A stretch of DNA of 64,000 nucleotides from Roseibaca calidilacus (GTDB taxonomy: Bacteria > Pseudomonadota > Alphaproteobacteria > Rhodobacterales > Rhodobacteraceae). The notes beneath the pieces were generated by a model that had not been told where the DNA came from, did no database searches, and was given only the letters and a program-made list of their open reading frames with translations. Positions within the stretch are counted from its first letter, which is position 1. Every line of letters starts with the position of its first letter. Positions 18,089-27,294 of the stretch are shown here, one piece after another. The translations under genes were made by a program, and so were the position numbers. Where the stretch lies: positions 868,001 to 932,000 of the forward strand of contig NZ_FBYC01000004.1 of the NCBI RefSeq assembly GCF_001517585.1, given 5' to 3'.

Positions 18089-18574
18089 TCAGCGCCCGGC
18101 GGGGTTGCGTTCCAGCATCTCTTGGCGGCGCAGTGGGAATTTGTCGATCACGGCCATCAATTCGCGCCCCGAGCGGACAGAGGGGCGGCGCGCCTTCACC
18201 TCGCCATCCTTGTCGATGATCGCGGTCATGAAACCGTTGGGGCGCAATACTTGCCGCAGCGCGCTGCGGTCCTCTGGGTTGGCGTCGAAAATGACCACGA
18301 CGTCACGCTTCACGAACTCGTCGGCCCGTTCGCGGATTGCCTCTAGCTGGAGGTCGAATTGCGGGTTGCCATCGGTGTCGGCCATGACCACGACCAGCCG
18401 GTGGTTCCAGACATATTCGCGCACATCAATCTCGCGCGCGTCAAGGATTTGCAACGCGTTCTCCGCTTGCGCGGCGGGGTCGGGCGGTGTTTCCGTATCT
18501 GACGGCACATTCTGCCCGGTGCTGGTGGATGCTGCGAAAACAGCCGCGAAAACAAGGGTTAAAAACGGTTTCAT
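18089..18574 (-). CDS. Periplasmic DUF4174-type protein
   Basis: The ATG at 18574 has an excellent CAGGAGGCGTC ribosome-binding site and gives 161 residues with a signal peptide (MKPFLTLVFAAVFAAS, cleaved near ASTSTGQN). The mature part, about residues 40-150, resembles DUF4174: RLVVVMADTDGNPQFDLQ, then GFMTAIIDKDGEVKARRPS, a thioredoxin-like alternation of strands without a CxxC pair. These proteins are exported but unassigned. It is divergent from mcm and convergent with the small membrane gene, so it is an insertion into, not a member of, the propionate transcript. Confidence 0.75.
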   Translation of the reverse strand: MKPFLTLVFAAVFAASTSTGQNVPSDTETPPDPAAQAENALQILDAREIDVREYVWNHRLVVVMADTDGNPQFDLQLEAIRERADEFVKRDVVVIFDANPEDRSALRQVLRPNGFMTAIIDKDGEVKARRPSVRSGRELMAVIDKFPLRRQEMLERNPAGR

Positions 18575-18679
18575 GACGCCTCCTGCTTGGCAGTCATATA
18601 GGCGTTCTCTTGCCGAAAACACCACTAGCGTTTGGGTTTTTCCCCAACGGCAGCACAGATCACACAGAAAGGACCAGCC

Positions 18680-20815
18680 ATGAGCGACGCAAAAGACGCT
18701 TGGGCCGCACTCGCCACGAAAGAATTACGGGGCCGACCGCTGGAAAGCCTGACATGGAATACGCTCGAAGGCATTCCCGTGCAGCCGCTTTACACCGCAG
18801 AGGATGTGGCCGACCTGCCGCATTTGGGCAATATACCCGGTTTCGCGCCCTATACGCGCGGGGTGAAGGCAACAATGTATGCGGGCCGCCCGTGGACCAT
18901 TCGCCAATATGCGGGTTTTTCCACCGCAGAGGAAAGCAATGCCTTTTACCGTCGCAACCTTGCCGCCGGGCAGCAAGGCGTGTCGGTGGCATTCGATCTG
19001 GCCACGCATCGCGGCTATGACAGCGACCATCCGCGCGTGATGGGCGATGTGGGCAAGGCGGGCGTGGCCATCGACAGCGTCGAGGATATGAAAATCCTGT
19101 TTGACGGTATTCCGCTGGAACATGTCAGCGTGTCGATGACGATGAATGGCGCGGTGATCCCGATTTTGGCGAATTTCATCGTCACCGGGGAAGAGCAAGG
19201 CGTGGAGCGCACCGCGCTATCGGGCACCATTCAGAATGATATTCTGAAAGAATTCATGGTCCGCAACACTTATATCTACCCGCCCGAACCCTCTATGCGG
19301 ATCATTGCGGATATTATCGAATATACGTCGGCCGAGATGCCGCGCTTCAATTCGATCTCGATTTCCGGCTACCACATGCAGGAAGCGGGCGCGAACCTTG
19401 TGCAGGAACTGGCCTTCACGCTGGCCGATGGGCGCGAATATGTCCGCACCGCCATCGCACGCGGCATGGATGTGGATGCGTTCGCGGGGCGCTTGTCCTT
19501 CTTCTTTGCCATCGGCACAAATTTCTTCATGGAAATCGCCAAGCTGCGCGCCGCGCGCCTGCTGTGGTCGCGGGTGATGGAAGAATTCAACCCCAAGAAC
19601 CCGAAATCCAGCATGTTGCGCACGCATTGCCAGACCTCTGGCGTGTCCTTGCAGGAACAAGACCCGTACAATAACGTGATCCGCACCGCCTATGAGGCGA
19701 TGTCGGCGGTTCTGGGCGGCACGCAAAGCCTGCACACCAACGCGCTGGACGAAGCGATTGCGCTGCCCACCGATTTCAGCGCCCGCATTGCCCGCAACAC
19801 GCAGCTTGTGCTGCAAGAGGAAACCGGCGTCACCAAGGTCGTCGACCCGTTGGCGGGCAGCTATTATGTGGAAAAGCTGACGCATGATCTGGCGGAAACG
19901 GCTTGGGCGCTGATGGAAGAGGTCGAAGACCTTGGCGGCATGACCAAGGCCGTGGCCTCGGGTATGCCCAAGCTGCGGATTGAGGAAACCGCCGCCAAGC
20001 GGCAGGCCGATATCGACCGGGGTGACGAGGTGATCGTCGGCGTCAACAAGTATCGCAAAGAAAAAGAAGACCCGATCGACATTCGTGATATCGACAATGC
20101 CGCCGTGCGCGAGAAACAGATCGCGCGGCTGGAGCATATCCGCGCCAGCCGCGATCAGGCCGCCTGCGAGGCGGCACTGACCGAATTGACCCGCCGCGCA
20201 ACCGAAGGCGGTAACCTTCTGGAAGCAGCGGTTGAAGCTGCACGCGCGCGCGCCTCTGTAGGGGAAATCAGCATGGCGATGGAAAAAGTGTTCGGGCGTC
20301 ACCGGGCAGAGGTGAAAACCCTCGCCGGGGTCTATGGCGCGGCCTATGAGGGCGACGACGGCTTCGCGGCCATTCAGGCCGATGTGGAACGCTTTGCCGA
20401 GCAAGAAGGCCGCCGCCCGCGGATGCTGGTGGTCAAGATGGGCCAAGACGGGCATGACCGGGGCGCGAAGGTGATTGCGACCGCCTTTGCCGATATCGGC
20501 TTTGACGTGGATGTCGGGCCCTTGTTCCAGACCCCTGCCGAAGCTGCGCAAGATGCCGTGGACAATGACGTGCATATCATCGGCATCTCATCACAAGCGG
20601 CGGGCCATAAAACCTTGGCACCCGAATTGGTCAAGGAACTGAAAGCCGCCGGGGCAGAGGATATTCTGGTTATCTGTGGCGGTGTGATCCCGCAGCAGGA
20701 TTACCAGTTCCTGTTTGATGCGGGCGTAAAGGCCATTTTCGGCCCCGGCACGAATATTCCCGAAGCGGCGAAGAAGATCCTTGACCTTGTGCGCCAGGCG
20801 CGCGGTCACGCTTGA
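18680..20815 (+). CDS. mcm: Methylmalonyl-CoA mutase (adenosylcobalamin-dependent)
   Basis: The mutase converts (R)-methylmalonyl-CoA to succinyl-CoA, completing propionyl-CoA assimilation into the TCA cycle. Residues about 20-530 form the substrate TIM barrel (early [15 protein letters not shown]; later [11 protein letters not shown]), and residues about 575-711 form the cobalamin-binding domain with DGHDRG, His592 being the cobalt ligand. The single 711-residue chain is the homodimeric alpha-type mutase. The start at 18680 follows AAAGGACCAGCC. Methylmalonyl-CoA epimerase is not seen in this window. The gene ends at a strong terminator. Confidence 0.97.
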   Translation: MSDAKDAWAALATKELRGRPLESLTWNTLEGIPVQPLYTAEDVADLPHLGNIPGFAPYTRGVKATMYAGRPWTIRQYAGFSTAEESNAFYRRNLAAGQQGVSVAFDLATHRGYDSDHPRVMGDVGKAGVAIDSVEDMKILFDGIPLEHVSVSMTMNGAVIPILANFIVTGEEQGVERTALSGTIQNDILKEFMVRNTYIYPPEPSMRIIADIIEYTSAEMPRFNSISISGYHMQEAGANLVQELAFTLADGREYVRTAIARGMDVDAFAGRLSFFFAIGTNFFMEIAKLRAARLLWSRVMEEFNPKNPKSSMLRTHCQTSGVSLQEQDPYNNVIRTAYEAMSAVLGGTQSLHTNALDEAIALPTDFSARIARNTQLVLQEETGVTKVVDPLAGSYYVEKLTHDLAETAWALMEEVEDLGGMTKAVASGMPKLRIEETAAKRQADIDRGDEVIVGVNKYRKEKEDPIDIRDIDNAAVREKQIARLEHIRASRDQAACEAALTELTRRATEGGNLLEAAVEAARARASVGEISMAMEKVFGRHRAEVKTLAGVYGAAYEGDDGFAAIQADVERFAEQEGRRPRMLVVKMGQDGHDRGAKVIATAFADIGFDVDVGPLFQTPAEAAQDAVDNDVHIIGISSQAAGHKTLAPELVKELKAAGAEDILVICGGVIPQQDYQFLFDAGVKAIFGPGTNIPEAAKKILDLVRQARGHA

Positions 20816-20852
20816 CCCCCGCGCCAGGCGCGCAGGCAGTGGAAACGCAAAG

Positions 20853-20879
20853 CGGCAGGCCAAATGGCCTGCCGTTTTT
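20853..20879 (+). terminator. Rho-independent terminator of mcm
   Basis: A perfect 9-bp stem CGGCAGGCC (20853-20861) / GGCCTGCCG (20866-20874) with an AAAT loop is followed by five T residues. It lies 38 nt past the mcm stop and just before the convergent DoxX stop. On the minus strand the stem is followed only by CTTTG, so it works mainly for mcm. Confidence 0.9.
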
Positions 20880-20896
20880 CTTGGCTGTGACAGCGG

Positions 20897-21292
20897 TCAG
20901 GCTGTGCGCGGGCTGCCTTGGCCCAGCTTCGCATCGACCGACCACGCGCCTGCGCCCGCAGCAGCAATCGCCGCGTAACCACCGGCCAGAGCCAGGTTTT
21001 TCAGCAGTTGCGTGACCTGCATCTGGTTGGCCAGATCGAAGTGATACAGCAAGCCCGACACCACGCAGAACGCAGCCAGCGCATAAGCCACGATGCGGGT
21101 CTGAAAGCCTGCGATCAGGGCCAGGCCGCCGATAATTTCAAACAGCACAACCGGCCATGCCAGAAAGGCCGGCACGCCGCCCGATGCCATGTAACCGGCA
21201 AAACCAGCCACGTCGCCCAGTTTGCCGACCCCGGCCATTACGAACAAAAGCCCCATCAGGACGCGGGCCACAAGCAGTTGCGTATTCGTCAT
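20897..21292 (-). CDS. DoxX-family membrane protein
   Basis: A 131-residue membrane protein with four hydrophobic helices. The start MTNTQLLVARVLMGLLFVMA and the following GVGKLGDVAGFAGYM carry the arginine and glycine pattern of DoxX-type proteins, and PVVLFEIIGGLALIAGF matches the second half of the family. The ATG at 21292 has an AAAGGA ribosome-binding site; longer in-frame starts lack one. DoxX proteins are linked to oxidative stress or quinone-associated respiratory functions in other bacteria; the role here is not known. It faces mcm and diverges from the acetyltransferase. Confidence 0.85.
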   Translation of the reverse strand: MTNTQLLVARVLMGLLFVMAGVGKLGDVAGFAGYMASGGVPAFLAWPVVLFEIIGGLALIAGFQTRIVAYALAAFCVVSGLLYHFDLANQMQVTQLLKNLALAGGYAAIAAAGAGAWSVDAKLGQGSPRTA

Positions 21293-21452
21293 TTCGTTTT
21301 CCTTTCGCGGTGTTTCTCTGCCACCGACATAGGGCCGGGGCAGGGGGTGCGGCCATTCCCCAAGCCTGCGCATGGGCTGTGCATCTGTGCAGGGTCTTGA
21401 CGGCGGGCAGGCCATGGCGCACATCGGCGCGCTTGCCGTTGCAGAGGTCGCC

Positions 21453-21956
21453 ATGCCCGAAACCCGCCCACAGATTCGCCCCGCCACCGCCGCCGATGCG
21501 CCCGCGATAAGTGCGCTCTGGAACCCGATCATCCGGGACACGGTGGTCACCTTCAACCCGGTCGAGCGTGACCCGGCAGAGATTGCCGAGATGATCGCCA
21601 CCCGCCAAGCCGGGCCGGGGGCGTTTTTCGTGGCCGAGCGCGCGGGCGCGCTGCTGGGCTTTGCCAGTTACGCACAGTTTCGCGGTGGTTTGGGCTATGC
21701 GCGCTGCATGGAGCATACGATCAACCTTGCCCCGGCTGCGCGCGGGCAGGGCTTGGGACCAAAGCTGATGACCACGCTTGAAGATCACGCGCGCGCAGCA
21801 GGCCATCACATTATGGTGGCCGCGATCACCGGGTCCAATGACGGGTCGGTGCGGTTTCATGCCGCGCTTGGCTATGTCCATGTTGGCACAATGCCGCAAG
21901 TGGGCTGGAAATTCGGCCAGTACCACGACCTTGTGCTGATGCAGAAAACCCTGTGA
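21453..21956 (+). CDS. GNAT N-acetyltransferase, phosphinothricin-acetyltransferase type
   Basis: A 167-residue GNAT protein. It opens with IRPATAADAPAISALWN and IIRDTVVTFN, typical of the PAT/YwnH group. The acetyl-CoA loop is AARGQGLGPKLM (RxxGxG/A), and GSNDGSVRFHAALGYVHVGTM is the conserved C-terminal strand pair. Such enzymes acetylate small amines, often methionine sulfone/sulfoximine-like compounds. The ATG at 21453 gives the standard N-terminus; an in-frame ATG at 21372 would add 27 unrelated residues. The actual substrate is unknown. Confidence 0.85.
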   Translation: MPETRPQIRPATAADAPAISALWNPIIRDTVVTFNPVERDPAEIAEMIATRQAGPGAFFVAERAGALLGFASYAQFRGGLGYARCMEHTINLAPAARGQGLGPKLMTTLEDHARAAGHHIMVAAITGSNDGSVRFHAALGYVHVGTMPQVGWKFGQYHDLVLMQKTL

Positions 21957-21987
21957 CGCGCCTGCGCGTTTCGCGTAGTCTGGCCCC

Positions 21988-22671
21988 ATGTCGATCTGGT
22001 CGAAAATTGCCGAAATCCTGAAAGCTCTGCGCAAGGGCGAATCGCTGTCATCGGTGTTCGAGCGGTTGCGCACGCCGCCCCAACGCAGTGTGGGCTTCAC
22101 CATCGCGGTCATCGCGTTGGGCGCGAAACTGGCCAAGGCCGATGGGCAGGTCACCCGCACAGAGGTGGCGGCCTTTCGCCGTGTCTTCACCATCCCGCCA
22201 GAGGAAGAGGCCAATGCCGCCCGCGTCTTCAACCTCGCGCGGCAGGACGTGGCCGGGTTTGACCAATATGCGCAGAAAATTGCCGCGCTGTTCACGCCGG
22301 GTGCGCCCGTGTTGGTCGATGTGCTGGAAGGCCTGTTCGAAGTGGCCTGCGCCGATGGAAACTTTCACCCGGCGGAAGAGGCGTTCCTGTCCGAAGTGGC
22401 GCGGATTTTTGGGTTGGACGGGCGCTGTTTCAACTGCTTGCGCGCGCGGATCGTGGGGGATGTGCCGCCAGATCCGTATCAGGTGCTGGATGTCGCACCT
22501 GACGCGCCCATGGCGCAGATCAAGGCGGCCTATCGCGCGGCGGTGCGCGAAAACCACCCCGACCGGCTGGCCGCGCGCGGTATTCCGGCCGAAGCGGTGC
22601 AATTGGCAGAGCATCGGTTGCGCGACATAAACCGCGCTTGGGATGATATTCAGGCCGCTCGCGCCGCTTGA
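21988..22671 (+). CDS. TerB/DjlA-like protein with C-terminal J domain
   Basis: Residues about 30-140 form a TerB-like helical domain with the paired acidic motifs AKADGQVTRTE and ACADGNFHPAEE. Residues about 165-227 form a J domain (DPYQVLDVAPDAPMAQIKAAY) with the HPD tripeptide in VRENHPDRLA, so it should stimulate a DnaK-type ATPase. This is DjlA-like, but there is no clear N-terminal transmembrane helix. The length is 227 residues. The next gene begins 32 bp downstream. Confidence 0.85.
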   Translation: MSIWSKIAEILKALRKGESLSSVFERLRTPPQRSVGFTIAVIALGAKLAKADGQVTRTEVAAFRRVFTIPPEEEANAARVFNLARQDVAGFDQYAQKIAALFTPGAPVLVDVLEGLFEVACADGNFHPAEEAFLSEVARIFGLDGRCFNCLRARIVGDVPPDPYQVLDVAPDAPMAQIKAAYRAAVRENHPDRLAARGIPAEAVQLAEHRLRDINRAWDDIQAARAA

Positions 22672-22703
22672 GCCGGGCAGGCCGCGCGTGCTAGGCTGTC
22701 CCC

Positions 22704-23054
22704 ATGTTCAGACTTGCGGCGATCATCCTTGCTCTAGGCTTTGCGCAGCCCGCCCAAGCGCAGGACAATCCGCCTGCGGATGACGGGTTGTTGGCGCTTA
22801 TGGAGCGGCTGCTGCGCGATTTCATGGCAGAGGCCGAACCGCAATTGCGTGAATTCGAGCGTGGCTTGACGGAAATCGAACCAGAGCTGGACGCGTTTCT
22901 GGACCGGATGCGGGACATGACCCTTTACCACCCGCCCGAAGTTCTGCCCAATGGCGACATCTTGATCCGCCGTCGTCAGCCAGACGAGGACGCGCCAGAA
23001 GAAGACGCACCGCCAGAAGAAGACGCCCCGCCGTCTGACCCTTTGGAGCTGTGA
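22704..23054 (+). CDS. Exported small acidic protein of unknown function
   Basis: The 116-residue product has a signal peptide (MFRLAAIILALGFAQPAQAQ, cleaved after AQA). The mature region is amphipathic and strongly acidic, with many Glu/Asp and a predicted helical stretch at residues about 30-75. The last 25 residues consist of an acidic Pro/Ala repeat (DEDAPEEDAPPEEDAPPSD) encoded by an 18-bp tandem repeat. This 3' end overlaps the convergent ppx frame by 79 bp. I do not recognise the family; the protein is expected in the periplasm. Confidence 0.7.
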   Translation: MFRLAAIILALGFAQPAQAQDNPPADDGLLALMERLLRDFMAEAEPQLREFERGLTEIEPELDAFLDRMRDMTLYHPPEVLPNGDILIRRRQPDEDAPEEDAPPEEDAPPSDPLEL

Positions 23055-24643
23055 TTGGTGCGCGCAATCCGCACTTTGGCCGTCGCGCGCAACTGGCTGG
23101 CAAGTGCCCGGAAGCGTTGCTCGGCCACTTCCGTATAAAGCCCCGCCATGGGGCGCGACAGAATCAGTTCCACCTCGGCTTTCTTGGGGAAATAGCGCAA
23201 TTCGCCCGCACGGCTTAGATGGTCCATCGTGAACATCGCGCCAAAACGCAAAGCGCGGCCGATGGTCTTGGCATCTTCCAGTTCTGCTTCGGTCAGCAGC
23301 CCCGCCACCTCGCGGATACGCGGACGCATACCGCCGGTTTTGTAGCGATACATCAGCGCGATCCCAAGGAAGACGCGGCCCGCATGGTCTAGGCTGCCCA
23401 AATTGGCGCGGGTTGCCGTGTCGAAACAGGCATCTGCCCGGTAATCGGGATGGGCGCGCCAATTCACGTCATGCAGCAGGCAGGCGGCGCGGATCAGCCG
23501 CCGCCGCGCCGGGGCGCGCGAGCGGAACAAGGGCCGCAAAAACGCGTAAAGCTGCGCGCCGAAACCGGGGATGCGCGCGCTTTGCTTTTCCATAAAGCTG
23601 CACGCTTCGATCAGCGGGTCGCGGGCGCGCAGGGCCGGGGGCATCTGTTCATACAATATGCCTTCACGGATGCCGTAGCTGGACACGAAAATTCGCTTTG
23701 GGCCGAACACATGCACCAATTGGCGCAAAACCTGGCTTGCCAGCGGCACAAGGCTCATACGGTCGTTGGAAATGCCAGTGCGCCCGCGCAATTCGGCGAC
23801 CGATTCCTCTTCGATCCAATCCAGCGTCTTGCGCACCGATTTGGTCGACATCTCGTATTCGTGCAAAACCTTTAGCGGGTAGCCACGGCGTTCCATATCC
23901 AGCCGCGCAATCGCGCGCCATGACCCACCGACCAGATAAAGCGCGTCATGGTGGCTTCCAACCTCGTCGCGCAAGTCGCGCAATATCGCGTCGATATGCT
24001 TGCGAAGGCCCTTCTTGCCGCCCTTGACCTGTTGCAAACGGAACGGTCCCAGAGGCGAGGTGACGGTCGCATGGACCCGGCCATCGCCGATCACCGCAAG
24101 TTCCATGGATGACCCGCCAATATCGCAGACCAGCCCCTTGGCGTCGGGCCAGCCGGTCAGCACGCCTTGGGCCGACAGTCGCGCTTCTTCTGCCCCGTCG
24201 ATAACGCGCATTCGCAGGCCGGTATCATGTTCTATCTGGGCGCGGAATTCGGCGCCGTCCTCGGCCTCTCGCATGGCGGCGGTGGCGACCATGGTCAGAT
24301 TCGACATGCGCATGCCCTGCGCCAGCAGAGCGAACCGCTTGATCGTGGCGCGGGCGCGGTCGCGGCCATCGGGGTTCAGCCGCCCGCTTTCGACAAAGCC
24401 GCGCCCCAACCCGCACAGAACCTTCTCGTTGAAGAAATAAGCCGGGCTGCGTGCCGCCCCGTCAAAGACCACAAGCCGGACAGAGTTCGAGCCGACATCG
24501 ATCACGCCGACCTGTTTCAGATCGCGCGCGCCGGAATCTTGGAACAAGGGTTCGTCGAACAGGCCCGCGCCATGTGTGCGCTTGCCGTCTGTCTGCGGGG
24601 GCGAATTGCCATCCATGCTGGGCATGTCCTGTCTGACAGTCAT
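22976..24643 (-). CDS. ppx: Exopolyphosphatase / guanosine pentaphosphatase (Ppx/GppA family)
   Basis: It hydrolyses polyphosphate and, in some members, pppGpp. The ASKHA-fold signatures are VGVIDVGSNSVRLVVFDG near residue 45 and VCDIGGSSMELAVIG near 170, followed by the helical HD-like C-terminal half (ACLLHDVNWRAHPDYR). The 555-residue length is close to the long Ppx forms. The last 25 residues turn into a GGASSS low-complexity tail, which is read from the antisense of the acidic repeat in the neighbouring gene. The start is uncertain: ATG codons at 24643 and 24625 are both possible. It diverges from serS. Confidence 0.87.
   Translation of the reverse strand: MTVRQDMPSMDGNSPPQTDGKRTHGAGLFDEPLFQDSGARDLKQVGVIDVGSNSVRLVVFDGAARSPAYFFNEKVLCGLGRGFVESGRLNPDGRDRARATIKRFALLAQGMRMSNLTMVATAAMREAEDGAEFRAQIEHDTGLRMRVIDGAEEARLSAQGVLTGWPDAKGLVCDIGGSSMELAVIGDGRVHATVTSPLGPFRLQQVKGGKKGLRKHIDAILRDLRDEVGSHHDALYLVGGSWRAIARLDMERRGYPLKVLHEYEMSTKSVRKTLDWIEEESVAELRGRTGISNDRMSLVPLASQVLRQLVHVFGPKRIFVSSYGIREGILYEQMPPALRARDPLIEACSFMEKQSARIPGFGAQLYAFLRPLFRSRAPARRRLIRAACLLHDVNWRAHPDYRADACFDTATRANLGSLDHAGRVFLGIALMYRYKTGGMRPRIREVAGLLTEAELEDAKTIGRALRFGAMFTMDHLSRAGELRYFPKKAEVELILSRPMAGLYTEVAEQRFRALASQLRATAKVRIARTNHSSKGSDGGASSSGGASSSGASSSG
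22995..23030. repeat. 18-bp tandem repeat in the overlap of two convergent genes
   Basis: CCAGAAGAAGACGC occurs at 22995-23008 and again at 23013-23026, a period of 18 bp with near-identical spacer bases. It encodes PEEDAP units in the upper-strand gene and GGASSS units in ppx on the lower strand. Slipped-strand expansion or contraction here would change both C-termini without a frameshift. Confidence 0.75.
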
Positions 24644-24764
24644 TGCGGGAGCGTTGTAGCGTTTGGGGCAGGGCGCGGTCAATCACCGATACGACGCCCC
24701 TACCATGCGGCTTTGCCTTGCGGCATAACGGGCACGACACGATTCGCCAGTTTCGAGAGGCCCC

Positions 24765-26054
24765 ATGCACGATATCCGCGCGATCCGCGAAACCCCTGAC
24801 GCGTTTGATGCGGCGCTTTCCCGGCGCGGGCTGGCGCCATTGTCTGCGGCGGTGCTGGAGATTGACGCGGCGCGCCGCGCGGCCATCGCGCAGGCCGAAA
24901 CCGAAAAAGCGGCGCAAAACGCAGCGTCCAAACAGGTTGGCGCGGCCAAGGCCAAGGGCGATGACGCCGAATTTGAGCGCCTGCGCGCTTTGGTGGCCGA
25001 AAAGAAGGCCGAACAGGCGCGGCTGGATGATGTGGCACGCGCCAAGGATGCGGAACTGAGCGCGCTGCTGGCGACCATTCCCAACCTGCCCTTGGCCGAT
25101 GTGCCCGATGGCGCGGATGAGGCGGATAATGTGGAACTGCACCGCTGGGGCACCCCGCGCGCATTCGACTTTGCCCCGAAAGAGCATTTCGAGATTGCCG
25201 GCATCGCGCGCGACATGGATTTCGCCTTGGCTGCCAAACTGTCGGGCTCGCGCTTTGTGGTGCTGCGGGGCGCGGTCGCGCGCCTGCATCGCGCGCTCGC
25301 GCAGTTCATGACCGATCTGCATGTGGACCAACACGGGCTGACAGAGGTGAACAGCCCGGTTCTGGTGCGTGATGACGCGATGTTCGGCACCGGGCAATTG
25401 CCCAAATTCGCCGAAGACAGCTACCAGACCACCAATGGCTGGTGGCTGATCCCGACATCCGAGGTGACGCTGACCAATTTCGCCGCGGGCGAAGTGCTGG
25501 ACGGCGCCACTCTGCCGCTGCGCTTTTGCGCCCATACGCTGTGCTTTCGGTCGGAAGCGGGCAGTGCGGGGCGCGACACCACCGGCATGTTGCGCCAGCA
25601 CCAGTTCGAGAAGGTCGAGATGGTGTCGATCACCGCGCCCGAGGATAGCCTGACCGAGCATACCCGCATGACCCGCTGCGCCGAAGCGGTGCTCGAAGGC
25701 TTGGGCTTGCCATACCGCACCATTGCGCTGTGCACCGGCGATATGGGGTTCGGCGCGCAAAAGACGCATGACATCGAAGTCTGGCTGCCGGGCCAGAATG
25801 CCTATCGTGAGATTTCCAGCATATCGACCTGCGGCGATTTTCAGGCCCGGCGCATGAATGCGCGGTTCCGCCGCGAGGGCGGCAAGCCCGAATTCCTGCA
25901 CACGCTGAACGGGTCGGGCGTGGCGGTCGGGCGCTGCCTGATCGCGGTGCTGGAAAACGGGCAAACCGCAGAGGGCGGGGTCGAGTTGCCGGAAGCGCTG
26001 CACCGCTACCTTGGTGGCAAGACCCGGATCACGCCCGAGGGCGCGCTGGCCTAA
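24765..26054 (+). CDS. serS: Seryl-tRNA synthetase
   Basis: This class II synthetase charges tRNA-Ser (and tRNA-Sec where present). The N-terminal coiled-coil arm (residues about 25-105, rich in Ala/Glu/Lys) is followed by the catalytic core. The core has the motif 2 loop [20 protein letters not shown] and motif 3 [19 protein letters not shown]. The length of 429 residues is standard. The start codon follows CGAGAGGCCCC. The gene appears monocistronic, diverging from ppx with 121 bp between starts. Confidence 0.97.
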   Translation: MHDIRAIRETPDAFDAALSRRGLAPLSAAVLEIDAARRAAIAQAETEKAAQNAASKQVGAAKAKGDDAEFERLRALVAEKKAEQARLDDVARAKDAELSALLATIPNLPLADVPDGADEADNVELHRWGTPRAFDFAPKEHFEIAGIARDMDFALAAKLSGSRFVVLRGAVARLHRALAQFMTDLHVDQHGLTEVNSPVLVRDDAMFGTGQLPKFAEDSYQTTNGWWLIPTSEVTLTNFAAGEVLDGATLPLRFCAHTLCFRSEAGSAGRDTTGMLRQHQFEKVEMVSITAPEDSLTEHTRMTRCAEAVLEGLGLPYRTIALCTGDMGFGAQKTHDIEVWLPGQNAYREISSISTCGDFQARRMNARFRREGGKPEFLHTLNGSGVAVGRCLIAVLENGQTAEGGVELPEALHRYLGGKTRITPEGALA

Positions 26055-26171
26055 CGCACGGGGTTTTTGCAAAATGGGCGCTCTAATTGGTTAAAAACCT
26101 GTTTACCGCCCGAAACCTGCCACATTCGCAGGGTGAAATCATGGGCATGTCTCTTTTCAGGAGTGATTGCC

Positions 26172-26324
26172 ATGCGCCCCGACCCGGAACAATTCAAGAT
26201 CCGCACACCGCGCGACCCGCGCCGCCCCGGCCCGGTCCCGGCGCTCAGCGCCGATAGCCGCCCCGGCCATCCGCGCAATGCCGCCCAAAGCCCAGCCCGC
26301 ATAACCGACTGGGCGCTGATCTGA
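26172..26324 (+). CDS. Possible small basic protein (50 residues)
   Basis: An ATG at 26172 is preceded by an AGGAG ribosome-binding site with 8-bp spacing and opens a 50-residue frame that begins MRPDPEQFKIRTPRDPRRPG and ends ITDWALI. It is proline- and arginine-rich, without membrane segments or recognised motif. It lies in the gap between serS and the TfoX-type gene. The ribosome-binding site and codon use support translation, but with such a short frame chance remains possible. Confidence 0.5.
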   Translation: MRPDPEQFKIRTPRDPRRPGPVPALSADSRPGHPRNAAQSPARITDWALI

Positions 26325-26361
26325 CTTGGCGTGCCCTGCGCATCTGCGCTAGTCTGGCGCT

Positions 26362-26700
26362 ATGAGCACCGCCATTTCCAGCATCCGCAACCTTGGCCCC
26401 GCGATAGAGGCCGCGTTCGCCCGCGCCGGTGTTACTAGCGCGGAAGACCTGCGCGCGCTTGGAACGGATGCCGCCTATGCCCGATTGCTGGCCCATGGCG
26501 TGCGACCGCATTTCATTGCCTATTACGTGCTGGAGATGGCCTTGCAGGGCCGCCCATGGAACGATTGCAAAGGCGCCGAGAAAGACGCGCTGCGCGCGCG
26601 CTTCGACGCGTTGAAGGCCCGGCACGGCGCAAAACCGGACGGGTTTGAGGCCATGCTGAACAGGATCGGGGTTGTCCCGGCGGATCGGATGCAGCCATGA
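26362..26700 (+). CDS. TfoX C-terminal-domain protein
   Basis: A 112-residue helical protein. ISSIRNLGPAIEAAFARAGV with TSAEDLRALGTDAAYARL is the helix-hairpin-helix-like core of the TfoX_C family, and the helix HFIAYYVLEMALQGRPW completes it. In Enterobacteria and Vibrionales, TfoX (Sxy) activates competence genes, but stand-alone TfoX_C proteins in alphaproteobacteria have no assigned role. The stop overlaps the next ATG (ATGA), so it is coupled to the lytic transglycosylase gene. Confidence 0.8.
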   Translation: MSTAISSIRNLGPAIEAAFARAGVTSAEDLRALGTDAAYARLLAHGVRPHFIAYYVLEMALQGRPWNDCKGAEKDALRARFDALKARHGAKPDGFEAMLNRIGVVPADRMQP

Positions 26701-27182
26701 GACGGCTTGTCGCACTATGCTTGGCGGGCCTGATTGCGGGCTGCGGTGGCGGGACAGAGGCGACGCGCGCGCCCAGCGCACCGCTTTACCCCGGAGAGAC
26801 CCCGCAGATGCGCGCGCTGGTCCAGCGATACGCCGCGCGCCACGAGATACCCGAAGCGCTGTTGCACAAGGTCATCCAACGCGAAAGCGACTACCGCGCC
26901 GATGCCCGGAACGGGCCGTATTGGGGGCTGATGCAGATCTTGCCGCAAACCGCGCGCCAGATGGGCCATGACGGGCCGCCCGAAGACCTGCTGCGCGCCG
27001 AGGTCAATCTGGAATATGCCGGCCGCTACCTGAAAGGCGCGTATCTGGTCGCAGATGGCGATCTGGACGACGCGGTCATGTGGTATGCGCGCGGCTATTA
27101 TTACGAGGCGCGGGATCGGTGCCTGCTGGTCGAAACCGGGCTGCGCGCGCGTGAAGTGCGGCGCGATTGCCGGACCAGATAA
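26697..27182 (+). CDS. Lytic transglycosylase lipoprotein, SLT domain
   Basis: The product has a lipoprotein signal with lipobox GLIAGC (cysteine near residue 16), so it is membrane-anchored in the periplasm. The SLT fold occupies residues about 38-140: LLHKVIQRESDYRADARN carries the catalytic glutamate in RES, followed by GLMQILPQTARQMG (the GLMQ motif) and NLEYAGRYLKGAY. It should cleave peptidoglycan glycan strands, forming 1,6-anhydro ends. The length of 161 residues makes it one of the small family members. Translationally coupled to the TfoX_C gene. Confidence 0.88.
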   Translation: MRRLVALCLAGLIAGCGGGTEATRAPSAPLYPGETPQMRALVQRYAARHEIPEALLHKVIQRESDYRADARNGPYWGLMQILPQTARQMGHDGPPEDLLRAEVNLEYAGRYLKGAYLVADGDLDDAVMWYARGYYYEARDRCLLVETGLRAREVRRDCRTR

Positions 27183-27205
27183 GGGGGGCGCTCGCGCCCA
27201 CCTCG

Positions 27206-27222
27206 CCAGCCCGAGGGGCTGG
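27206..27222. other. 7-bp hairpin after the transglycosylase gene
   Basis: CCAGCCC at 27206-27212 and GGGCTGG at 27216-27222 form a perfect stem with a GAG loop, 24 nt after the stop codon. There is no T-run, so it is only a weak terminator candidate. Confidence 0.35.
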
Positions 27223-27236
27223 CTCACCCCGCAAGA

Positions 27237-27281
27237 GCATGTCGCGCAAAAGTGGTACGCGGTTTTGCGTTTGAGACATGC
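27237..27281. repeat. REP-like nested palindrome
   Basis: Two nested inverted repeats share a centre: GCATGTC (27237-27243) with GACATGC (27275-27281), and CGCAAAA (27245-27251) with TTTTGCG (27263-27269). The form (outer CATG arm, inner GCAAAA/TTTTGC arm) is like short dispersed palindromic repeats that I have seen in intergenic DNA of many alphaproteobacteria. Only one copy is present in this window, so the repeat status rests on that resemblance. Confidence 0.5.
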
Positions 27282-27294
27282 GACAAAGAAACTT

